Assembly (NCBI GenBank): GCA_014529385.2
Contig: CM043971.1
Coordinates: 90,041,840 to 90,105,839, forward strand
From: Adiantum capillus-veneris
Lineage: Eukaryota > Streptophyta > Polypodiopsida > Polypodiales > Pteridaceae
Length of the DNA: 64,000 nucleotides
Direction of reading: 5' to 3'
Made by a program: the position numbers and the translations under genes. Positions 55,861-64,000 of the stretch are shown one piece after another. The first letter of the stretch is position 1, and every line of letters starts with the position of its first letter. The notes under the pieces were generated by a model. It was not told the origin of the DNA. It searched no databases and saw nothing but the letters and a program-made list of their open reading frames with translations.

Positions 55861-57778
55861 CTTGGCGACCACGCAGTTGATCGTACCTCCACGACCTTTG
55901 GTGATGATGGCCGTGCGAGAAGCAGAGTAAAAATCAGGAGCAACGGAAATGTATGCGCTATCAGGGTGGTGCTTGGGATCAAGTTAGAGAAGTTTTTTGG
56001 CAGCCTCAGACTACGTGAGCGGCAAAGTATACAACGCAATGCAGTTTTGTGCCTTGTGGAGCCAAAGTGTAAAGCTTGCAGGCGGTTATTTGTGGCCGAT
56101 GGATGTTGTATGGCACTGCGATCAAGTGAGCATGATAAGAATGTGCTGGAAGCCAATGGGCAAGAGGCATACACATACATCCAAGCCCCACAACAGCAGG
56201 CTCGACACGCGGAGTGAACTCCCCTTTGCTGATGAAGGAGGTGCAGAAGGAGGCAGTGTAGAAGAAGTGAAAGATTAGGCCCGGAGGACAGAGATTTTGC
56301 AGGTCTTGATGCAAGAGGAGACAGCTAGAGCCTCAAGAGGATGATGGGACAGAGTTGCAGCACACAATCAAGGACAATTGTTGAGGAGCATAAGGAAGCA
56401 AAGCATGGAGACCAGGTACAAGTAGATAAAAATCGATTGCATGATGGGATGATAAAGGCAAAGGAGAGAAGGGGTTTGCATTTGAAGCCATATGCAGAGC
56501 TAGACGAGAACCACCTGGAAGAGATCGGCTGAAGGGAAGGCACCAGAAGAGCCAGACGAACCGGAATAGATGAAATTAGGGACGTGTGTTGTGAGCAAGC
56601 TGAGCCCATCGACTTGAGGCGGATGATGGAGAAGCTACTGAAGGTGTACTACAGAAGATTCGATCTTGGGAAGAGAAGCGGCCTAAGATGCTGATAGATG
56701 AGACACAGAATTATGGATATAGAGACAGGGGCAAGCTCCTGGCTAAGAAGAAGTTATGGTAGAGATTCTGCATGAAACAGAGAAACCACAGGATGAAACT
56801 AAATGGCAAGAGGTCAAGCATGGTGGTGCAGAAGCTCGTAACGTCAGAGTACACAAGCCAAAACAGCGCATCTCTTGTTGGAATTTGCCTATGGCGCTCT
56901 GGGGAGCAGGTTTTCGATGTGCGACACAGAGTTTGTTTTTCTTTTCTCTCCCTCTCTGACTCTTGCGAATGGGCATGGAGATCCCGATGTACGGCGAGGA
57001 GCAGGCGGTTCTAAGAGAAACTGGTCACACATTCTGCTGGTTGGCCCTCCTAATGTCAAAAAATGAGGTGTCATCCAGAGAGTTGTTTGAAAGGGAATAG
57101 CCAAAGGGAGTACCGCAAAAGGTTACAGAACTGAGGAGAATTCAATAATGATCCGCATCCACAGTTCATAAACTTTGGTATTCAATAAACAGATGGAGCA
57201 GCCTTCTTGTAGAGAGAGGTGTCTTTGTGCGGAATTAAGAAAGCAATGGGATACTCATGCGAGCAGGGATGCATGATATACAGCATGAGAGGAGAGTGTT
57301 GTGGAAGAAGTAACTTGTGGAGATGCGGATTTTGAGAGGTGCGGGCAACAATGCTGCGATGGGGAAATTCTTGTACTCGTTCTTCATTGTGCTCGAAGTC
57401 TCAAACTTCCATGTTCCTCTTTTAATTGCACCAAGGGCGGTGATGTCCCAGTGATGAAGGTTGATGCGGCATAGGGACATATCGATGAAGAGCGAATGGA
57501 GCGCCTATGACCAGGAATCAAATTCATGAAGGGATGGTCAAAAGTTTTTGCGGTTATGCGTCAAAGAGGACCATGCCATATGCGATGGCCAGTATGCTGC
57601 GAAAAGACATGTTTGTTGGAAATGTACTTCTTGCACTTGAGGTTCTCTGCCTTGGCTATGCCTAAAACGTTTTGTAAAAAATCTTTTAAAACAAACCACA
57701 TGCACATAAGGCACTTGACTTCTAACCAAGGGACTCATGAACACTATGAGTTCGCACATGTCCACCGTGCGTGCCAAG

Positions 57779-58053
57779 TGTTACGGCATAAGCCGGTGTG
57801 TGCCATATGTTGCACCTTGGCCATATTGGATGGTCTTGAACCTTAGAGGGGATGCCAAGGGGTGTGGCTCATGAGGAGCGAGGGGACACTACAAACCTAT
57901 AAGAATGGTCTCTTATACCCTTTGTAATAATCAAGCTTTCATCAATCTAATCAGTTATGGTGGCGGACGTTAATCTCTTTCTCTCTGTGTGAGAATCTCT
58001 CTCTCTCTCTCTCTCTCTTCTCTTCTCTGTAGAGGGCTCTTCCCCCTCTAACA
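57779..58053 (+). repeat. 3' LTR of element D
   Basis: 275 bp; the same as the 5' LTR except for the short CT tract (about 57997-58018) and a few substitutions. Confidence 0.93.
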
Positions 58054-58660
58054 GGGCCATAGGAAGTCAATATAGAGCATAGAGCATAGACGATAGAGCA
58101 TAGAGCACAAAGAGATTCTTAGTAGCATAGAGGGAACCCTATGGCCTTTAGGCCACAGGGTGCCATTATAGAGTAAACAGAGGTTCTTACTAGCATAGAG
58201 GGGACCCTATGGAATTCATCCCACAAGGTCTCCTCAATATAGAGCAAATAGTGGTTTTTACTTGCATGGAGAGCACCATATGGCCCTAGGTCCATAGGTT
58301 ACCACAAAACCCTCATGAAGCGTTTCTTCAAAACATTGAGGCCACCTTGTGGCCTTGGGGCCATAGGATGCCAATGTAGAGCATAGAGAGGTTCTTACTA
58401 GCATGCAAGGGACCCTATGGCCTTCAAGCCACATGATGCCATATGGTGTTTCTATAGAGGCTCTAAAGGGGTATTTAGTCCATCCAAGGGATACTACTTT
58501 GAGGTTCCTCTAATTTCATAAGAGAACATGTGATCACACTACCATAGAGTGGCCTAGGTACACTTGTAGAACCATTTTGTTGCCACCGTTTGGACCTAGG
58601 ACCACATGGTTTAACATAGAGGGGACTCTATGGCCTGATGTCCATATGGATGTATTAATA
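58054..58660. repeat. Palindromic array, right-hand remainder
   Basis: Resumes the 458-bp array after element D (GGTTCTTACTAGCATAGAG at about 58182) and becomes diverged after 58440. The last module (CTATGGCCTGATGTCCATATGG, 58629-58650) lies 50 bp before the start codon of the next gene. Confidence 0.85.
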
Positions 58661-58699
58661 TCCATCTTGTCTAAATATATGTCATTCTTTTTACAGAAA

Positions 58700-61350
58700 A
58701 TGTCTCAGAAGAGAAATTCAAAGTCACTTGATGCAACAGGCTCAACACCAAGTTCTTGGTATCTAGATTTTCACTTACCAAATGGTGGAAGTGATGAGAA
58801 AGACCACTTGTTCTTTCAAGATAAAGAGCAATTGCCCTTCAAGGACTGTGGTCTTGTCAAGGAGATAAAGAAAGATTGTTTAGACCTTGAAATGTCTCCA
58901 TGCCTTGGAGCAAAACTACTCAATGGTGACTCCTACTTGTTGGAGCCTGTGGCCTTTGCTCAAAAATTGGTGAAGGTTGATTATGACGGAGTGACAATGA
59001 CAAAAGCAGGGTGGGTGGAGCTTCAGGACGACACTCCAAGTCAGAACTTTATATAGTTATATATTGAGGGCTTTAAGAAAATCAATCAATATCTAGGTAA
59101 ATTGAGCAGCACAAATAAGAATAAGAAGCGAAATAATGAAGACATAGGTAAAGCAAATCAATCTAAGACTCTCAAGGAGAGTCACACTCCCTCACTTGGA
59201 GACAATAGCGGAAATGTGGACAAAGAAAATCTTTTAGTTATACCCTTACACACTCAAGAAGCAAGAGATTTTAGTGGACTTGCAACCCTAACAATTGAAA
59301 CCCCCTCAGTGGCAGTGGTTGTGTACTCACCATCCTTAGTTGTGTTGGACTCTATTATACAGCCCAAAGAAAAAGATCTTGATAAAGAAGTTACCAAAAC
59401 TTCTAAGAGTGGGCTAGATGGATACGTTGGAATTGCACACTATTTTAAATTTGGTGTACAATTTACCCAATTGATCCCAGTTGAGCAATGCAACCTTGCA
59501 CCAGATGGCTATAAATGCAGACCATTGTCAGATGTGTATGTGAAATATCTCTTGAAGCAATTTGCAGGGCACTCTAGGCCAGTCTCTAGTGCAACAAACC
59601 TGATGTAGTATAACCCAATTACAAAAAATGCCTTTACAAATAGTTGAAGTGCATGGAGACAAGCTATCAACATACCACTACTGGATTCCAGCTGGTTAGC
59701 ATTCCATCATAGCAGCTAGATCTTTTTTGTGTAACAACCGCACTAAGTATGCTTTGAGAAAAGAGTTCTACAGGTTTAGAACTGCAAGGATAATGGTAGA
59801 CGCTCTGAAAGAGGTTGCTGTTCAAATTTCCAAAATGGAGAACATGGAGAGAATAACAGCAATGAAACAACAGCCTTATGTGGAGGTCTTGAAGCATGGC
59901 CGTAGTCAATGGCTTGCATATTCTAAACGAACAAAACCCAAGGCAGGTGTTCCTGTCGGTCATCCGAGTCGAGCACCTTGGGATGTAAGTTCCACTTCAC
60001 TATGCTTGTTTTTGTTACAAATATGTCTTAAAATAAATTTAATTTTCTTTTCTTTATTTTGAAGGCCTTTGTAAATGTGGCGAACATTGTGTTCAACCAT
60101 AAATCATTTGCCAACAAAGAAGCACACATGGTCATATACAATGATGAAATCTATGATCAGTGGATAAACATCTTGGAGAAGCATCACATATCAAATGCTC
60201 ATGGGAAACAATCAAGCATAACAACCTTTAGATGCCTAAATGGTTTAGAAGATAATGATGTCAAGCTACTACAACAGGAGCTGACAGATGAGAAGATCTG
60301 CTTAGTGAAGCAACCACATCAAGCGGGCATGCTCAACCTCACTGCACGTGTAACGAACTTAAAGCAGAACAGGGTTTTTGAGCCTCAAATGTTGATGGCA
60401 TTTAAAGAGATAGATCCATTAGCAATAGCAGTTACTTCATGGGATTAATGTAAGTCTCATTATAACATTACAGATGAGATTTACAAATCTCTCTTCACGA
60501 GTTGTACGCAATGGCTAAATCTCCTACTACAAAAAGGAAAGGAGAAAGAGCCAATTCCTGAGATCACTAGGGGCTATGTGCAGTGGATCATTGCACAAAA
60601 TAATGGCACTTGTAGTTTGCAATTCATTTTACCATGGACAATCAAGTGTGTTGGAAAGAATTTGGAAGGCATTGAGTTTCTTTGCAATGATAATATCTCC
60701 AAACTTCATGTTGGTGTTTGCATCGTAGATACAATACACAAAAGTCTTACATCTAGTGGTTGGAGTGCTACCCAATTTGGTAAAGTAATTGATGGAGTAT
60801 GTGGGGTAGCACATCAACCATCAGAGTTTTTAATTTCTGGCTTAGTCAAGTATCAGCATGCTGCTTCCAAACTTGTGCTCTTCGCGAAGTAATTTTTGGG
60901 GTTTGGGAATTTTTCAGTCAAGGAGAGGAGTACACCAACTACTCTAGTGTTAAAGGGTCACTGTTGGAGCCAATGCATACTTTCTGCATCAACAGCAATG
61001 AGTATGATGTTGTGACCACGGCCAAAGCCTTTTTTGTACGTCGTGCAATCAAATGCATCTGTCTCAAAGAAGATGATCAAGTAATAGAAATCTTCTCTTT
61101 AGGCTATGGGACTAAAGAGGCACTACTGCAACAGAGAAAGATGATATCAGTTGCATGTCGTAGTGATCAAATGACGCAATTGGAATCTCTTTGCCATTCC
61201 ATAGTGGAAGAAGACCTTGATCTTAGAAGGTGGGCAGGTGTGGATAACACAGATAAAGTCAATGCCAAGGATTTAGAGGAAGAAGAAATTGAAGAACCAT
61301 TGGATGCAAGTGCTGAGGCCATTCTAGAAATTCTACAGGAAACGGGTTAA
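58700..61350 (+). pseudogene. ParB-like / N4-N6 DNA methylase-like gene, broken
   Basis: The start is ATG at 58700, just after a possible splice acceptor TTTTTACAG; a 5' intron cannot be excluded. At 59515-59720 a ParB-like block reads CRPLSDVYVKYLLKQF, then WIPAG-stop-HSIIAAR, where the family has GQHR-type Q. Later blocks are KQQPYVEVLKHGRSQWLAY and, in exon 2, IYNDEIYDQWI. The C-terminal 61020-61200 reads DDQVIEIFSLGYGTKEALL, then MISVACRSDQMTQLESLC, matching the AdoMet-binding end of beta-class methylases (VLD.F.GTGT..EAL, then E.D..Q). Stops: TAG 59054, 59606, 59697 and TAA 60446; shifts near 59620 and 60860-60890. Exon 1 ends at 59984 and exon 2 starts at 60065. The methylase assignment rests on motif order only, and the catalytic DPPY-type tetrad is not clear (VDTIHK near 60725 may be its relic). 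Confidence 0.6.
59985..60064 (+). other. 80-bp intron in the methylase-like gene
   Basis: GTAAGT at 59985, T-rich tract, TTTGAAG at 60064. The join is phase 0 between GAT and GCC and restores the reading frame from frame 3 to frame 2. The length is typical of a plant intron. It shows the gene is nuclear and was not a processed copy. Confidence 0.75.
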
Positions 61351-61672
61351 GCTAGCCATCCATGATATTACATTACTGACATTTAAATTATTATTGCTGT
61401 CATTTTATTTTATTTGTCCCATCTCAAATATGCCCATGATGTTAAAAACATTGATGTTTGGTTCATTATTTTTCTCAATTTACTTTTTTTGAAAAAATGT
61501 AAACTTGTGAGTTTGAGTTTTTTCATAATAAATGAATTAGACTTAGTGTATGATATTATATGGACATGTTGTGGTAAATAGAATTCTACATTTATATATG
61601 GTCATAAGATATATTATGTAATACTTTAAAGTTAAGTGATCATATGAGGTTTGGGAAGAACACCCTATGACT
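61351..61672. other. 3' flank of the methylase-like gene, AT-rich
   Basis: No feature beyond a possible polyadenylation-like region (AATAAATG near 61528). Ends at target duplicate TGACT (61668-61672). Confidence 0.5.
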
Positions 61673-62072
61673 TGTAATGGCTATTGCCCGCACAGGAGCA
61701 ATAGGCATTACGGGAATGATTACCCGCAACTACATTATATGAACATCAACACATAGAATGACGATAGAAGACAGTACACAGTACGCAGGCATAGAACACC
61801 TCTTGCTTCAGTCATGTGTGATCCGAATACAGAGTTAAAACAGTAGATGCCATGAATATCATAGAGATTGGTTGGTTTTATCAAAAGACAGGTATGCCCC
61901 TCCATATACAACCGCTGCTCCAGAGCAGATCGGGAATGGTGCATACACTCCTGTCCCATGATATCCTGTGAAGAACTGCCGCCACGGCCGCCGCATATCG
62001 CATGACTCGTGATCCGTAGTGTCCAGACCTCCGCAGAACCGCAGGACCGCATGTGCGGCTAATGCCGTAACA
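61673..62072 (-). mobile_element. Solo LTR, 400 bp
   Basis: Ends TG..CA with perfect duplication TGACT (61668-61672, 62073-62077). Read on minus it begins TGTTACGGCATTAGCCG, almost the start of the element D LTR (TGTTACGGCATAAGCCG). The body is not clearly similar, so it is probably a related family. Formed by LTR-LTR recombination. Confidence 0.85.
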
Positions 62073-62077
62073 TGACT

Positions 62078-62680
62078 TGAGGATTATAGAGTTATTTGTA
62101 GACATGACACCCTATGGCCCTAGGGCCATAGAATCTCCCAAAAGAAAATGGGATACCCTACAACCTTACGGACGTAGGGTGATTACATCGAGTCTCTAAA
62201 AGGACACATAAGCATCCGGATTACTCTATAGCCTTAGGCCCATAGGGTGTCAACATAGAATCCCCCAAAAGCATTTGGCCTACCCTACAATCTTACGGAT
62301 ATAGGATGATTACATAGAGTCTTTAAAAGGGCACATAAGCATTTGGGCTAGTCTACAGCCTTAAGGCCATAGGGTGTCAACACAGAAACCCCCAAAAGCA
62401 TTTGGGCTACCCTACAATCTTATGGATATAGGGTGATTACATAAAGTCTCTAAAAGGGCACATAAGTATTTGGGCTATTCTAGAAGGAAACATAAGTTAT
62501 CCAAGAGCATTTGGGATACCCTAAGGCCTTAGGGCCATAGGGTGGTGACATAGAATCTCCATAGGGGCACTTAAACCACCCCATGGATGCAAATCACTTA
62601 GCTCTCTATGGACACATCTTATAAAATATCACATGACACCGTATGGCATTTAGACCATAGGTTAGTTATTCTAGGTCACC
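62078..62680. repeat. Palindromic tandem array, period about 125 bp
   Basis: The marker TGATTACAT(A/C)GAGTCT(C/T)TAAAAG lies near 62181, 62309 and 62432. Each unit has two modules: one with CCCTACAATCTTACGGATATAGGG and one with CTATAGCCTTAGGCCCATAGGGTGTC. The first module (62112-62131) is a perfect 20-bp palindrome, CTATGGCCCTAGGGCCATAG. It is a third arrangement of the same module family. Confidence 0.85.
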
Positions 62681-64000
62681 TAAAGACCCTTTAAGTGTTT
62701 CAAAAACATTTTTCTTTGGCCTTATATCTTGTGTCCATATACATTAGGGACATATATTTCTTATCTTGTAATTAAGGTTTAATATTCTATTGAGAATAAA
62801 ATAAGCTAGAAAAAACTAAAAAGTATTTAGTCTTCAAAATTTCAAAATGAGAGTTTGAACAATTGATGTATGATCATTTTTTGTTGGGTGTAAGTTCTTC
62901 TATTGTGAATTGATGGTGTAAGCGTTTGAAATAATTATCTTTGTATTGCAACTAACTAGATTAAACATATATTCAACATTTGTTGTAAATGCCAATTATT
63001 TGCTTAGATAGTAAACATCGAGTATCAAAGTGAAAATGGTTATTGAAGCATTTGTCCTTTGGATTATGTGAAGATCTAGTTCTTTAATTGTAACAAGATT
63101 TTATTCAAAGATATAAAGTGCGAGTATTTTGTTCCAAACTATGATTTTGTTTCTCTTCTAGATGATGCAGAGAATTGGAATTTATATCTTGAATTTTTTT
63201 CAATAGAGGGAAGCTAGGACTAGTAAAATTTTTTAGCTTGTCATGTAGCAATCGGAACATTGTATCAAGGTTTATTTCAAAGAAATGATTGTATAATGTA
63301 TAACCAGTATTTAAGTTTGTAAATTGGAAGTAGAAGGCAATGCAAGTTCCAGAACATGTGCAATGCCATAAGGAGAATCCAACACAAATATTTTTGCACC
63401 CCAGGATTTGAAAATCAAAGTGCATGGTGAGCCGGACCTTCCATCTACCAACAGATCAATGCATTTGTGAATTAAAGTACTTGAAAATTTGATTTAAATG
63501 TTTGAATGTTATGATGATATTTGAAGGCAAAGACCCCTTCAACTGTGTGGCAAAGCAACAGATGTATGATGTATGACAATGCTTCAATTTTGTATATTCG
63601 ATTGCATATTTACCGTAGTATTAACTTACACATTTTAAGAAGATCATAAATACATTAAGATTTTATAAAAAAGTTAACACTTTGATTTTTTAATGACTAT
63701 CATTGTCTAATTAAGTTGATATATACCACCTATAATTATTTTAATGTGTATATACACTTGGAATTTCTCATGACTATTTTATTATGAAAACTTTTAATGT
63801 TTATTCATCCTTGAAAATTATGTCAAAAAGTATATCACCTATATAAATGGTATTTAAGAAAACAACTCGACTTTTTTTATTGAAATTACTAATATTAGAA
63901 AGAATGTTATGTGCTCTAATGACATCATAATCAAGATCCGTTTGTGAATGTACCGTAGATGCCTTGGCCACCCTATGTCCCTTGGGCCATAGGATACAAA
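62681..64000. other. Unassigned AT-rich stretch, ending in a palindromic module
   Basis: Nothing coding is supported in 62681-63960. The last 40 bases (CACCCTATGTCCCTTGGGCCATAGGATAC) are again a module of the array family, so an array probably continues past the right edge. Confidence 0.6.

Noticed and set aside
58700-61350. Stops rescued by U-to-C RNA editing
   Set aside because: Such editing in ferns is organellar. This gene has a spliceosomal-type intron and also frameshifts, so it is a nuclear pseudogene.

Overview
The window is nuclear DNA from a large plant genome. It is made almost entirely of nested transposable elements and a family of palindrome-bearing tandem repeats, and I found no clearly intact host gene. 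The signs are plant-type: Ty1/copia with an initiator-Met primer site (TGGTATCAGAGC), Ty3/gypsy elements with 2-kb LTRs, an Athila/Tat-like gypsy element with an extra 3' ORF, a RVT/zf-RVT LINE and a short AT-rich GT-AG intron. The DUF7869-like transposase and the ParB-like/DNA-methylase-like gene remind me of seedless plants, so a homosporous fern is my best guess. That is inference, not proof.

Left third (1-33.2 kb). A degenerate gypsy reverse transcriptase runs off the left edge. Gypsy element A (2871-16343, minus, 2.1-kb LTRs, decayed coding) carries a copia element (10046-13373, TSD GCTAC) inside its gag. An AT-rich stretch follows with two minisatellites (about 115 bp and about 92 bp) and a short LTR remnant. 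A DUF7869-like DDE transposase gene on the minus strand is cut in two (19895-21121 and 31141-33150) by gypsy element B (21122-31140). B is young: its LTRs differ by roughly 1% and its 1162-residue pol is intact. A and B belong to one family.

Middle (33.2-46.8 kb). Gypsy element C (33345-46829, plus, 270-bp LTRs, perfect TSD AGTAT) sits inside a palindromic tandem array. It was later hit by a solo LTR of the copia family (37734-38582) and by a 5'-truncated LINE (38775-42458, 16-bp TSD). C has an extra 640-codon region 3' of integrase that encodes an NLS-like, coiled-coil protein.

Right part (46.8-64 kb). Tandem arrays are built on inverted repeats of the type CTATGGCC..GGCCATAG: a 122-bp repeat, a higher-order repeat of about 458 bp and a repeat of about 125 bp. 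They are interrupted by a 1.6-kb TG..CA insertion, a small non-autonomous LTR element D (55494-58053, TSD GGGCC) and a 400-bp solo LTR (61673-62072, TSD TGACT). Embedded in the arrays is a broken intron-containing gene (58700-61350). It looks like a ParB-like N-terminal domain joined to a degenerate N4/N6 DNA-methylase domain, and it is the most unusual item in the window.

Relative order of events: palindromic arrays, then C, then LINE and solo LTR inside C; separately the transposase, then B; separately A, then copia. Element D shares its primer-binding site and its pre-3'-LTR motif with C, so C-type machinery may have mobilised it. In-frame stops in the LINE and in the methylase-like gene mostly fit C-to-T change at methylated cytosines.
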